64,000 nucleotides of DNA from Cognatiluteimonas sedimenti (GTDB lineage Bacteria; Pseudomonadota; Gammaproteobacteria; Xanthomonadales; Xanthomonadaceae). Below, one piece after another: positions 11,625 to 20,233 of this stretch. The stretch covers positions 911,780-975,779 of the forward strand of contig NZ_JALGCL010000001.1 in NCBI RefSeq assembly GCF_022808325.1. Direction: 5' to 3'. The notes under the pieces were generated by a model. It was not told the DNA's origin and did not search any database. It was given only the letters and a program-made list of their open reading frames with translations. The translations under genes and the position numbers were made by a program. Each line of letters starts with the position of its first letter. Positions within the stretch are counted from its first letter, which is position 1.

Positions 11625-11819
11625 TCAGAACAGGCGCTGCAGTGCGTCGAACCGCCGGTGCAGCCAGGCCGCGAAGCGGTTGACCTCGGTGTCGTACTGG
11701 CCGGTGAGCGCGAGCCAGACCAGATAGGCCAGGAACGCGAACACGAACAGCGCGAACAGGCGTTGGCCGATGCCCATCGGCTGCCGCTTTCTGCGGGGCA
11801 GGTCTTCGTCGCGTGTCAT
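11625..11819 (-). CDS. Small single-pass membrane protein of unknown function
   Basis: A 64-residue protein not recognised as a named family. It has a basic, charged N-terminus (TRDEDLPRRKRQ), one hydrophobic helix at about residues 20-40 (LFALFVFAFLAYLVWLAL), and a basic amphipathic C-terminus with RFAAWLHRRFDALQRLF. The predicted topology is a cytoplasmic N-terminus. It overlaps the N-formylglutamate deformylase gene by four bases (ATGA) and is the last gene of that operon. The overlap and sensible topology support it being real. Confidence 0.65.
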   Translation of the reverse strand: MTRDEDLPRRKRQPMGIGQRLFALFVFAFLAYLVWLALTGQYDTEVNRFAAWLHRRFDALQRLF

Positions 11820-12622
11820 GTCGTGGCTTCCAGCAGGGCGCGGAGGGTGCGTTGCGTTTGGCTAGCCAGCGCCTCGTCCCAGGCGAAGCTCGACTCGTCC
11901 ATGTAGATGCGCTGGCTGATCTCCAGCTGCACCGCGTCGATTCCGTCGGCCGGTGCGCCGTAGTGGCGGGTGATGTAGCCGCCCTTGAAGCGGCCGTTCG
12001 CCACCCAGTCGTAACGCGACTGCGCGGCAAGAACGGCCTCGAGCCGGGCCTGCAGCCCCGGCGAGCAGCTCGCGCCGGACGCGGTGCCGAGGTTGAGGTC
12101 CGGCAGGCGGCCTTCGAACAGGAACGGCACCTCGCCACGGATCGAATGCCCTTCCCACAGCACCACGCGGCCATGCGCGGCCCGGATCCGCGCGATCTCG
12201 GCCTGCAGCGCCGCGTGGTACGGACGCCAGTACGCATCGACGCGCGCGGCGATCTCCCCGGCGTCCGGCGCCTGGCCGTCGCGATAAACCGGCTCGCCGG
12301 AGAACTGCACGATCGGGCACAAACCCGTGGTGTTCTGCCCCGGGTACAGCGAGACATCGTCGGGCGGGCGGTTGAGATCGACCACGTAGCGCGAATGGCG
12401 CGGCACCAGCACCGAGGCGCCGAGCTCGCGCGCGACCGCATACAGGCGCGCCACGTGCCAGTCGGTGTCCGGCGCAAGCCGCGCGGAACCCGTCATCCGC
12501 GCGGCAATCGCGTCCGGGATCGCGCTGCCGTCGTGCGGCAGGCTCACCAGCAACGGCACGCTGCCCCGATGCAGGATGAAGACGTCGCCCGGCGGCGGCG
12601 GCGTCGGCAAGCGATCGTTCAT
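11816..12622 (-). CDS. hutG: N-formylglutamate deformylase (HutG-type amidohydrolase)
   Basis: The family hydrolyses N-formyl-L-glutamate to formate and glutamate, the final step of one histidine degradation route. The 268-residue protein has the family blocks in order: VSLPHDGS, DTDWHVARLYAVARELGA, SRYVVDLNRPPDD followed by LYPGQNTTGLCP, then a C-terminal RVVLWEGHSIRGEVPFLFEG segment. No other hut genes are visible. It is embedded, with four-base overlaps on both sides, behind a glutathione reductase and a DadA-like dehydrogenase. The substrate here may therefore be another N-acyl or formyl amino acid. The family call is firm; the pathway is inferred. Confidence 0.85.
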   Translation of the reverse strand: MNDRLPTPPPPGDVFILHRGSVPLLVSLPHDGSAIPDAIAARMTGSARLAPDTDWHVARLYAVARELGASVLVPRHSRYVVDLNRPPDDVSLYPGQNTTGLCPIVQFSGEPVYRDGQAPDAGEIAARVDAYWRPYHAALQAEIARIRAAHGRVVLWEGHSIRGEVPFLFEGRLPDLNLGTASGASCSPGLQARLEAVLAAQSRYDWVANGRFKGGYITRHYGAPADGIDAVQLEISQRIYMDESSFAWDEALASQTQRTLRALLEATT

Positions 12623-14013
12623 CGCATCAGCACCACTTCTTCGGCCGCGGTCGGGTGGATCGCGACCGTGTCGTGCAGGTCGGCCAGGGTGATGCCGCGC
12701 TTCAGCGCCACCGCGAAGCCCTGCAGGATCTCGTCGGCGCCCTCGCCCAGCAGGTGGATGCCGACCACGCGCTGGTTGCGCGCAGCCTCGCCGCCGCCTT
12801 CAGGCACGCAAACCAGCTTGAACAGGCTGCGTTGCGGCGAATCGGCCAGCGCGTGCAGCATCGGCCGGAATCCGGCCCGATGCACGCGCACCGCGTCGCC
12901 GTGAACCTGGCGCGCTTCGGCCTCGGTCATGCCGACCTTGCCCAGCGGTGGATGCGAGAACAGCACCGTGGCGATGTCGGCGTAGTCCAGCCGGGCGCCG
13001 GGCTGGCCGCCGAACAGCCGATCCATGAGCCGGCGGGCCGCCGCGATCGCGACCGGAGTCAGTTCGATCCGGTCGGTCACGTCGCCCAGCGCGTGGATGC
13101 CGGCGACGCCGGTGCGCTGGAAATCGTCGACCACGACATGGCCGCGCGGGCCCAGCGCGACGCCGACCTCCTCCAGGCCGATGCCGTCGCTGTTGGGGCG
13201 CCGGCCGGTGGCGAAGACCAGCGCGTCGAAGGCATCGCTGTCGTTGCCGTCGGCGTCGCGCAGCACCCGCGCATTGCCCTGCGCGCGCACCGACAGGACT
13301 TCGCTGCCAAAGTGCGCACGGACGCCATGTTGCCGGTAGTCCTCGACCAGTTGCGTGGTGAGGTCGTCATCGAAGCCGCGCAGCAAGCCGCGACCGCGGA
13401 CGAACAGGCCGACCCGGCTGCCCAGGGACTGCAGCACGCCGGCGAGCTCCACCGCGATGTAGCCGCCGCCAATGATCGCGACGCGCCCGGGCGCGGCCAC
13501 CAGGCGGAAGAACCCGTCCGAATCCATGCCCAGGTCCGCGCCGGGAATATCCGGGCGTTGCGGGCGCCCGCCAGTGGCGACCAGGATCTGCGGTGCACGC
13601 AGCCGTACGCCATCGGCGCAGGCCACCGTGTCGCTGGCGACCAGGCGGCCACGCGTGGCCAACAGCGCGATTCCGGCTGCGTCCAGCCGCTGCTGGTAAC
13701 TGGCGTGGATGTTGCCGATGTAGCGCTGGCGGTGGGCAATGAAGGCCGGCCAATCGAGCACCGGCGTGGCGTCGGCAAGCGTGAATCCCAGTTGCCGCGC
13801 CAGCACCAGCTTCTGCGCCAGGTCCGCGGCCAGCCACATCGCCTTCTTCGGCACGCAGCCGACGTTGACGCAGGTGCCGCCGAGCGCGCCGGGCTCGAGC
13901 AGCGCGACCCGCGCGCCGTGCTCCGCCGCGCGGAACGCAGCCGCCAGGCCGCCGGAGCCGCCGCCCAGGACGACCAGGTCGAAGTCGGCGCCGTGCGCGG
14001 GCGTCGTGCTCAC
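12619..14013 (-). CDS. gor: Glutathione-disulfide reductase
   Basis: A 464-residue FAD- and NADPH-dependent pyridine nucleotide-disulfide oxidoreductase that keeps glutathione reduced. It shows the FAD-binding GGGSGGLAAA at the N-terminus and the redox-active disulfide Cys48-Cys53 in GGTCVNVGCVPKK. The NADPH-binding GGGYIAVELAGVL is followed by an arginine-rich RGRGLLRGFDDD segment, which marks NADPH preference. It also has ALGDVT, and the C-terminal His/Glu dyad in HPTAAEEVV. I chose GTG at 14013: it makes the N-terminus match the family and overlaps the upstream stop by four bases (GTGA). The stop likewise overlaps the hutG start. Confidence 0.93.
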   Translation of the reverse strand: MSTTPAHGADFDLVVLGGGSGGLAAAFRAAEHGARVALLEPGALGGTCVNVGCVPKKAMWLAADLAQKLVLARQLGFTLADATPVLDWPAFIAHRQRYIGNIHASYQQRLDAAGIALLATRGRLVASDTVACADGVRLRAPQILVATGGRPQRPDIPGADLGMDSDGFFRLVAAPGRVAIIGGGYIAVELAGVLQSLGSRVGLFVRGRGLLRGFDDDLTTQLVEDYRQHGVRAHFGSEVLSVRAQGNARVLRDADGNDSDAFDALVFATGRRPNSDGIGLEEVGVALGPRGHVVVDDFQRTGVAGIHALGDVTDRIELTPVAIAAARRLMDRLFGGQPGARLDYADIATVLFSHPPLGKVGMTEAEARQVHGDAVRVHRAGFRPMLHALADSPQRSLFKLVCVPEGGGEAARNQRVVGIHLLGEGADEILQGFAVALKRGITLADLHDTVAIHPTAAEEVVLMR

Positions 14014-15275
14014 GCAAAGCGCTCCAGTCGATAGGGCGCAGGATCGATCTCCGGCGCGCGCCCGGTGACGAGGTCGGCAATCATGCGGGCGGTGCCGGTG
14101 CTCATGCTGACCCCGAGCATGCCATGGCCGGTTGCCAGCCACAGGCCGGGGCTGCCCGGCACCGCCCCGAGGATCGGCAGGTCGTCGACCGTCATCGGAC
14201 GCCAGCCGTACCACTGTTCATGCTTCACCGGGCCGACGCCTTCGTGCAGGTATTCGCGCGCGCCGCGTTCCAGCGCAGCCAGGCGTCGCGGGTTGAGCGC
14301 GTCGTCGTAACCGGAGAATTCCATCGTGCTGCCGAGGCGATAGCCGCTGCCCCAGGTGGTGACGCAGACACTGCGTTCGTGCAGCACCAGCGGACGCCGG
14401 GGCGCGATTGCCGGGCGGTCGTAGGTGATCGAATAGCCCTTGCCCGGCTGCATCGCCCGCCGCAACGGCGACAACGCCTCCGGTAGCAGCCGCGCCAGTC
14501 GCGGCGACCAGGCGCCGGTGGCCAGCACCACGTCGCGGCCGCGGTGTTCGCCTGCCGCGGTCGCAACACGCCAGCCTCCGTCGTCCGCGACCAGCCCGGT
14601 CACTGCGCTCCGCTCCACGATCTCGCCCCCGGCGGCGCGCAACGCCTGCGCCAGGCCGGCGACGTATCGGTCCGGCCGCAGGCTGGCGTCGCTGGGGAAG
14701 CGGACCACGCCGACGACACCGTCGCGCAGCGCAGGCTCGTCGCGCAGGTAGGCGGAGCCGTCGATGACCTCGCTGGCGATGCCGAGCTCGGCCAGCGCCT
14801 GCAGTTCATGGGTGAACAGCTCCAGCGCCGCGCCGTCGCGGAACACGTGGTCCGTCCCCAACTCCTCGAATTCGCAGTCGATGCCGTGCCGCGCGAGCCA
14901 GCCGGGGAACGCAGCGCGCGAAGCCTGCAGCAGTGCCGCCTTGGCCGCGCCGGCACGCATCCAGTCGCGCGGGTTGCATCGCGCGGCGAAGCGCAGCAGC
15001 CACGACCACAGGGCCGGATCGAAGCGCGGCTTCAGGTACAGCGGTGCATCCGGCGCCAGCATCCAGCGCAACGCCCGGCCGACGGTACCCGGTGCCGCCA
15101 GCGGCAGCGAGTGGCTTGGGGTCAGCGTGCCGCAGTTGCCGTGCGAACTGCCGCAGCCCACGGTACCGGCTTCCAGGATGCGCACGCCCCGCCCGCTTTC
15201 CAGCAATGCCAGTCCGCACGCCAGGCCGACCACCCCGCCGCCCACCACGAGCACCTCCCCTGCACGATTGTGCAT
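14010..15275 (-). CDS. FAD-dependent D-amino-acid dehydrogenase-like oxidoreductase (DadA/DAO family)
   Basis: The 421-residue protein begins with a dinucleotide-binding motif (VLVVGGGVVGLACGLALLES) and an FAD-contacting GCGSSHGNCGTLTPSHSLPL segment. It ends with the DAO signature region (WRPMTVDDLPILGAVPG and ATGHGMLGVSM). DadA-type enzymes oxidise D-amino acids, or related substrates such as hydroxyproline isomers, to imino acids at the inner membrane. The ATG at 15275 is preceded by AGGAGGG at a good distance. It is the first gene of a four-gene operon with gor and hutG and faces a candidate operator palindrome. The exact substrate cannot be read from the sequence. Confidence 0.82.
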   Translation of the reverse strand: MHNRAGEVLVVGGGVVGLACGLALLESGRGVRILEAGTVGCGSSHGNCGTLTPSHSLPLAAPGTVGRALRWMLAPDAPLYLKPRFDPALWSWLLRFAARCNPRDWMRAGAAKAALLQASRAAFPGWLARHGIDCEFEELGTDHVFRDGAALELFTHELQALAELGIASEVIDGSAYLRDEPALRDGVVGVVRFPSDASLRPDRYVAGLAQALRAAGGEIVERSAVTGLVADDGGWRVATAAGEHRGRDVVLATGAWSPRLARLLPEALSPLRRAMQPGKGYSITYDRPAIAPRRPLVLHERSVCVTTWGSGYRLGSTMEFSGYDDALNPRRLAALERGAREYLHEGVGPVKHEQWYGWRPMTVDDLPILGAVPGSPGLWLATGHGMLGVSMSTGTARMIADLVTGRAPEIDPAPYRLERFA

Positions 15276-15334
15276 TGCAGCAAACCCTCCTCGCGATAGC
15301 GCCACCGCTTCCCGATTCCGGGGGAATGCGACCA

Positions 15335-15358
15335 GATGTATGCGTTTACATACCCATC
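15335..15358. promoter_or_regulatory. Candidate operator: nested palindrome between dadA-like gene and M4 protease gene
   Basis: Within the 267-base divergent gap, GTATG at 15338-15342 and CATAC at 15349-15353 form an inverted repeat with six bases between them. Outer GATG/CATC (15335-15338 and 15355-15358) extends the symmetry, and a TGTA-N6-TACA core overlaps it. It sits 60 bases upstream of the dadA-like start, where an RNA polymerase binding site is expected. A dimeric regulator (GntR-, LysR- or Lrp-type, responding to an amino acid) would suit the context. No regulator gene is adjacent, so this is inference. Confidence 0.35.
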
Positions 15359-15542
15359 TCGCTGCAATGCAGCATGACACGGGTTCGAAATCCCGCCTAT
15401 TTTCGCCTGCCCCAACGCCTCCGTGCAGCAGTCCTGCACCGGACCGGCCGAAAGGTCGCTCCGGCGCCGCTGCCGCGGACCGGAGCGTGCATGTCGCCGC
15501 CGGCTCCGCCGGCTCATCCGCCAGACTCCAGGGGTTCTTCGA

Positions 15543-17162
15543 ATGCATCTGCAAAACCGTCTCCTCAGCGTGGCGATCGTCGCCGCGCTGGCCGTTCCTG
15601 CTTCCGCGCTCGCCGCGCAGCCGATCAACTCCCAGGCCGCGGGCCGCGCGCTCGGCCTGATCGATGCCCATGCCGCGGTCCTGCACCGCGCTGATGCCGA
15701 CGGCTTCGTTGCCCGCACGGTCGTCGTCGGCAAGGACGGCACGGAGCACGCGCGCTTCGACCGCACCTTCCGCGGCCTGCCGGTGATCGGCGGCGACGTG
15801 GTCGTGCATTCGCGCAATGGCCAGTTCAAGGGCGCCAGCCAGACCCTGAAGACCAGCATGCGTCCGGGCGTCACGGGCCGGCTGGGCAAGGCGCAGGCGA
15901 TCACCGAGGCCGGCGCGGCCTTCGGCCTTGGCTTCGAGGGCACGCCGAGCGCGCGCAAGGTCATCTACGCCCGCGGCGCCAGCCCGGTCCTGGCCTGGGA
16001 AGTGACGATGCGCGGCATCCGCGCCGACCAGACGCCGACCGAGATGCATTTCTTCGTCGATGCCGGCAATGGCCGCGTCCTCGACCGTTATGACGCCATC
16101 CACACCGCCAATCGCGTTACCCGCAAGGGCAAGCCGGGCGGTGGAGGCACCACCTGCAACACCAGCGCCAGCGGCACCGGCAAGTCGCTGTTCTCGGGCA
16201 ATGTGGGCATCAATACCGCCAAGTGCAGCGACGGCACCTACCAGATGAAGGACCTGACCCGTGGCGGCGGCTACACCACGGACCTCAAGAACCGCACCAG
16301 CGGCAGCGGCACGACCTTCGCCGATGCCGACAACAGCTGGGGCAGCAACACTACCGCCGATCGCGCCACCGTCGGCGCCGACGCGCACTACGGCGTCGCC
16401 GAGACCTGGGACTATTACAAGAACGTGCACGGTCGCAACGGCATCGCCAACGACGGCAAGGGTGCGTTGAGCCGCGTCCACTACGGCCGCAACTACGTCA
16501 ACGCGTTCTGGTCCGACAGCTGCTTCTGCATGACCTTCGGCGATGGCGGCGGTTCGTACTACCCGCTGGTCAACATCGACGTCGCCGGCCACGAGATGTC
16601 GCACGGCGTGACCTCGCGTTCAGCCAACCTGACCTATTCCGGCGAATCCGGCGGCCTCAACGAGTCCACCTCCGACATCTTCGGCACGATGGTCGAGTAC
16701 TACTCGAACAATGCCAACGACACCCCGGACTACATGATCGGCGAGGAGATCTACGTCAACAATCCGTCCGGAACGGCCGCCCTGCGCTACATGTTCAAGC
16801 CGAGCCTGGACGGGGCGTCGCCGGACTGCTACAGCCCCAACGTGGGTTCGATGGACGTGCATTACTCGTCCGGCATCGGCAACCACTTCTTCTACCTGCT
16901 CGCCGAGGGTGCTACCACGCCGGCCGGCTTCAACGTGACCCCGGCCCAGCTGGTGTGCAACGGCAACACGTCCGCCGGCGGCATCGGCCGCGCCGCCGCG
17001 GAGAAGATCTGGTACCTGGCACTGACCGGCTACATGACCTCCAACACCAACTACGCCGGCGCCCGCACCGCCACGCTCAATGCGGCACGCGACCTCTACG
17101 GCACCGGTTCGGCGCAGTACAACGGCGTCGCCTCGGCCTGGAGCGCGGTTGGCGTCAACTGA
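15543..17162 (+). CDS. Secreted M4-family (thermolysin-like) zinc metalloprotease
   Basis: The 539-residue preproenzyme has a signal peptide (residues 1-24, ending SALAAQ), a propeptide of about 170 residues with FTP/PepSY-like features, and an M4 catalytic domain. Zinc ligands and the catalytic Glu are visible: His350-Glu351-x-x-His354 in HEMSH, Glu374 in GGLNESTSD, and the transition-state His440 in DVHYSSG. It is rich in Asn, Gly, Ser and Tyr in the mature part, as expected for an extracellular enzyme. No C-terminal PPC domain follows. Such enzymes are abundant in lytic Lysobacter-type bacteria. The gene ends in a strong terminator. Confidence 0.95.
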   Translation: MHLQNRLLSVAIVAALAVPASALAAQPINSQAAGRALGLIDAHAAVLHRADADGFVARTVVVGKDGTEHARFDRTFRGLPVIGGDVVVHSRNGQFKGASQTLKTSMRPGVTGRLGKAQAITEAGAAFGLGFEGTPSARKVIYARGASPVLAWEVTMRGIRADQTPTEMHFFVDAGNGRVLDRYDAIHTANRVTRKGKPGGGGTTCNTSASGTGKSLFSGNVGINTAKCSDGTYQMKDLTRGGGYTTDLKNRTSGSGTTFADADNSWGSNTTADRATVGADAHYGVAETWDYYKNVHGRNGIANDGKGALSRVHYGRNYVNAFWSDSCFCMTFGDGGGSYYPLVNIDVAGHEMSHGVTSRSANLTYSGESGGLNESTSDIFGTMVEYYSNNANDTPDYMIGEEIYVNNPSGTAALRYMFKPSLDGASPDCYSPNVGSMDVHYSSGIGNHFFYLLAEGATTPAGFNVTPAQLVCNGNTSAGGIGRAAAEKIWYLALTGYMTSNTNYAGARTATLNAARDLYGTGSAQYNGVASAWSAVGVN

Positions 17163-17186
17163 TCCACGGCGGTACCGCAATACGGA

Positions 17187-17213
17187 ACGGCCCGCGCAAG
17201 CGGGCCGTTTTCG
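17187..17213 (+). terminator. Rho-independent terminator of the M4 protease gene
   Basis: A perfect 10-bp stem (AACGGCCCGC at 17187-17196 and its complement at 17201-17210) with a GCAA tetraloop is followed by a short T run (TTTT at 17209-17212). It begins 25 bases after the stop codon at 17162. Confidence 0.85.
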
Positions 17214-17255
17214 TACATGCGCAGGCCGCTGCGCGCAAGCCACCGCCGGCACCGT

Positions 17256-18770
17256 TCATGCCGCGGCCGGTTGCCGCAGCGGCGGCCAGCGCAAGTACGT
17301 GAAGCCGCGCCACAGCCATTCCATCGGCCCGTAGCGGTAGCGCAACAGCCACCAGTGCGACAGCAGCACCTGCACGGCGAACACGATGCACACGAACAGC
17401 AGCTGGCCGGCGCGCCCCATGCCCCAGTGGCCGAGCCCGTAACCGTAGAAGAACAGGGTGCCGACGAGCGACTGCAGCAGGTAGTTGGTGAGCGCCATGC
17501 GGCCGGCAGGCGCCAGCATCGCGACGATGCGCCGGCAACGACCATGGAACGCCAGCACCACTGCCGCGATGTAACCCAGGCTCGCCGGCAGGTTGCCCAG
17601 CATCGCCAGCCCCGTCGCCAGCTGGAACGCGCCATCGTTCTGGCCACGCACGTGGTGGGTGGCGATCGCCGCGGCGACCAGGCTCGCGCCGACCCCAAGC
17701 GGTATCCCGATCCATGCCAGCCTGCGGAACAAGGGCAGGTGCGCGGCCGGATCGAGCATCACCCCCGAACGCACGAACCACGCCCCGAGCAGGAACATGC
17801 CGATCACGATCACGGCGAATGCCGCATCCTGCGCAGCCTGCCCGCCGAAACCGCGCGCGCGCAGCGCCACCGCCTCGCCATAGCTGCCATCGCGCATGAC
17901 CCGCGTTTCCTCGGCCACCCTGGCGGCGTGCCTGCGCAGGTTTTCCCTGCGCTCCTGCTCCGCCTTTGCCAGTTCCGCCCTGTGCGCCGGCGTCACCGAC
18001 GCCTGTTCTGCCGCCTGCAGCCGCGCCTGCGGCGGGTGCATCACCATCACCGCACCAGCGGTCGCCATCGCCAGGAACGGCAGCAGGTACAGCGCCAGGC
18101 CGGCATTGCGCATGCCCGCGAGCGGCCATCGCCGCAGGACGGCCGCAACCGTGCCCAGCATCAGCAACGGCCCGCCGATCGCCACGAACAGCTGCCAGGG
18201 CATGGGCGCATGGACCAGCTTCGACCCCAGCGCGGAGCCCGTCGCCAGCACCGCGCACGCCGCCGCCAGCGACAACAGGACCTGCGGGCGCGCGTTGAAC
18301 ACCACCATCAGCAGCAACGCGCCCAGCGCATAGCTGAAGAGGATGTCGCCGGCCCACAGGAAAACGAAGTGCAACGCCCCGATCACGCCCAGCGCCAGCG
18401 TGCGACGCAGGTAGGGCGCGGTGAACGCGGCACCGGCGCGCTCGGCGCGGGTCAGCATCACGGCAAAACCCATGCCGAACAGCAGCGAGAACATGGTCCA
18501 GAACTTGCCCCGCACGAACACGTGCACGAACCAGCCGGCCCAATAATCCAGGCCCGGTGCGACGGCGAGCGGCAGCCCGGCATCCAGGTCGGCGATCGGC
18601 CGGTTGAAGAACTCGACATTCATCAGGAAGATGCCGAGCAGCGCGAAACCGCGGACCACGTCGAGCGCCACGATGCGTTCGCCGGCGGCCACCGGCGCCA
18701 ACCGCGCACCCGGCGGCGTTCCCGCCTGCGAAGCAGCCTGTTCCTCGAAGCCCTGCGCTGCCGCCTGCAT
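17256..18770 (-). CDS. DUF418/YeiB-family polytopic membrane protein
   Basis: A 504-residue membrane protein with roughly ten hydrophobic segments. It begins with the characteristic ERIVALDVVRGFALLGIFLMN block (here residues about 29-49) and ends with a DUF418-type C-terminal region (TNYLLQSLVGTLFFYGYGLG, then LSHWWLLRYRYGPMEWLWR). A charged stretch at about residues 270-320, rich in Glu, Arg and Ala, looks like a cytoplasmic coiled coil inserted between the two membrane halves. The function of the family is not established. I chose ATG 18770, which follows GGGGGA; in-frame alternatives are at 18797 and 18854. Confidence 0.8.
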   Translation of the reverse strand: MQAAAQGFEEQAASQAGTPPGARLAPVAAGERIVALDVVRGFALLGIFLMNVEFFNRPIADLDAGLPLAVAPGLDYWAGWFVHVFVRGKFWTMFSLLFGMGFAVMLTRAERAGAAFTAPYLRRTLALGVIGALHFVFLWAGDILFSYALGALLLMVVFNARPQVLLSLAAACAVLATGSALGSKLVHAPMPWQLFVAIGGPLLMLGTVAAVLRRWPLAGMRNAGLALYLLPFLAMATAGAVMVMHPPQARLQAAEQASVTPAHRAELAKAEQERRENLRRHAARVAEETRVMRDGSYGEAVALRARGFGGQAAQDAAFAVIVIGMFLLGAWFVRSGVMLDPAAHLPLFRRLAWIGIPLGVGASLVAAAIATHHVRGQNDGAFQLATGLAMLGNLPASLGYIAAVVLAFHGRCRRIVAMLAPAGRMALTNYLLQSLVGTLFFYGYGLGHWGMGRAGQLLFVCIVFAVQVLLSHWWLLRYRYGPMEWLWRGFTYLRWPPLRQPAAA

Positions 18771-18878
18771 GCCGTTTCCCCCGCTGCGATGCGACATTTG
18801 AACTGCCGTGGCGGTGCCGCGGTCAGGGCCGGAAGTCACCGGCGCCTCCGGCACGGCGACCTGGTGGCCACAACGCGA

Positions 18879-18899
18879 ACGGCCCGCGATGCGGGCCGT
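18879..18899 (-). terminator. Probable terminator hairpin downstream of slyD
   Basis: A perfect 9-bp stem (ACGGCCCGC at 18879-18887 with its complement at 18891-18899, three-base loop) lies 30 bases beyond the slyD stop. Its stem is the same as in the terminator at 17187, but the following minus-strand sequence (TCGCGTTGTGG) has only a weak T content. Confidence 0.55.
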
Positions 18900-18929
18900 C
18901 CGTGGGACACGGGAAACCGGCGTCCGCGA

Positions 18930-19409
18930 TCAGTGCGCGTGGCCGCCGTCGCCATGGACGTGGCCGTGCTCGAGTTCCTCGGCCGTCGCTTCGCGCACCT
19001 CGACCACCTCGATGTCGAAATGCAGGTCCTTGCCGGCCATTGGATGGTTGAGGTCGACATCGACCACGCTCATGCCGACCTTCTCGATCGTGACCGCGCG
19101 CGGCCCGAAGTTGGTATTGAGCACCACCTGCATGCCCGGCTCCAGCCGCTGGCCGCCGAAATGCTTCTTCGGCACGCGCTGCGACAGGCCGTCGCGCCGC
19201 TCGCCGTAGGCCTCGGCCGCGGGCACGTCGACGGCGAACCTGTCGCCGGCTTCATGCCCGTCCATTGCCTTCTCCAGGCCCGGGATGATGTTGCCGTGGC
19301 CGGCGAGGATCGCCAGCGGCTCGCGGCCCTCGGAGCTTTCGGTCGGCTCTGCGCCCTGTTCGGCGACGCTGTAGTGGAAACGCACGACGCGGTCTTTCTC
19401 GATCTTCAT
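18930..19409 (-). CDS. slyD: FKBP-type peptidyl-prolyl cis-trans isomerase SlyD
   Basis: SlyD is a cytoplasmic prolyl isomerase and chaperone that also binds nickel and takes part in hydrogenase maturation in some species. The 159-residue protein has the split FKBP domain (MKIEKDRVVRFHYSV, then LAILAGHGNIIPGLEKAMDG and a C-terminal DLNHPMAGKDLHFDIEVV). The IF chaperone insert lies between (PAAEAYGERRDGLSQRVPKK). It ends in a short His-rich tail (HGHVHGDGGHAH) able to bind metal. The ATG at 19409 gives the conserved start. No neighbours of obvious related function are present. Confidence 0.94.
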   Translation of the reverse strand: MKIEKDRVVRFHYSVAEQGAEPTESSEGREPLAILAGHGNIIPGLEKAMDGHEAGDRFAVDVPAAEAYGERRDGLSQRVPKKHFGGQRLEPGMQVVLNTNFGPRAVTIEKVGMSVVDVDLNHPMAGKDLHFDIEVVEVREATAEELEHGHVHGDGGHAH

Positions 19410-19524
19410 TGCGGCAGGACTCCGAGGGGCGCCGCGATGCGGCAAGGGGCGAGGCGCGGCGTCGCGGGACGGCGCCGGCGGCCGGGGACTTGTCGTTACG
19501 GCGTGATGACGCCAAGCTGGCGCC

Positions 19525-20103
19525 GTGAGCAGACCCGTCCCGACCAGGCCCGAAGGGGCCGCGCATTATCCCGGCAAGCCCGCCTGCTTGCCAGCGCACC
19601 GGTGGCCTGCGCTGTTGCTGGCGACGCTTGTCGGCAGCCTCGCCGCCTGCGGCGGTCACGACGCGGTCCGCACCGGGGCGCCCGCCCCTTCGCGCCACTG
19701 GGCCAGCAACGCCCCGGCCGATCCGGCCGCCAGCAACGCCGTGCTGATGCGGGCGATCAGCCTGGTCGGCACGCCCTACCGCTATGGCGGCAACACGCCC
19801 GAAGGCGGCTTTGATTGCAGCGGGCTGGTCAACTATGTCTATCGCGACATGCTCGACCTGCGCCTGCCGCGCACTTCGCGCGACCTCGCCGCCTGGCAAG
19901 GCCCGCGGATCGCGCCCGAACGCCTGACCGCTGCCGACCTGGTGTTTTTCGGCAGTGGCAGCCAAGTGAGCCATGTCGGCATCTATGTCGGCGAAGGACG
20001 CTTCGTGCACGCGCCCAGCAGCGGCGGCACGGTGCGGCTGGACCGGCTGGATGGTCCCTACTGGCGCGATCACTACAGTGGTGCCAAACGCGTCCTGCAC
20101 TGA
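19525..20103 (+). CDS. NlpC/P60-family lipoprotein (peptidoglycan hydrolase)
   Basis: A 192-residue predicted lipoprotein: the N-terminal hydrophobic segment ends in a lipobox (SLAAC, Cys42). The NlpC/P60 domain spans about residues 70-190 and has a cysteine peptidase triad, with Cys98 in FDCSGLV and His150 in VSHVGIYVG. Such enzymes cleave D-Glu to diaminopimelate or related bonds in cell-wall peptides. The start is GTG at 19525; it is the first possible start downstream of slyD's divergent promoter region and gives a rather long n-region, so a shorter form is possible. A paralogue follows 130 bases later. Confidence 0.88.
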   Translation: MSRPVPTRPEGAAHYPGKPACLPAHRWPALLLATLVGSLAACGGHDAVRTGAPAPSRHWASNAPADPAASNAVLMRAISLVGTPYRYGGNTPEGGFDCSGLVNYVYRDMLDLRLPRTSRDLAAWQGPRIAPERLTAADLVFFGSGSQVSHVGIYVGEGRFVHAPSSGGTVRLDRLDGPYWRDHYSGAKRVLH

Positions 20104-20233
20104 ACTGAACAGGCCGCGTGCCTGAATCTGTGCGCGCAATCACGGCGGTTTTCACGTTCCACTAACGAAATTTGAACCTGCCGGGCGGATTCGTGCGGCA
20201 CCATCACGCCACGATGACACCAGTGAAAAACGC

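Noticed and set aside
9397-12477. Long open frame of about 1,026 codons on the minus strand across the S9 peptidase gene and the hutG region
   Set aside because: It runs antisense to a peptidase with a complete catalytic triad and into hutG in the wrong frame; it is a chance product of high GC third positions.
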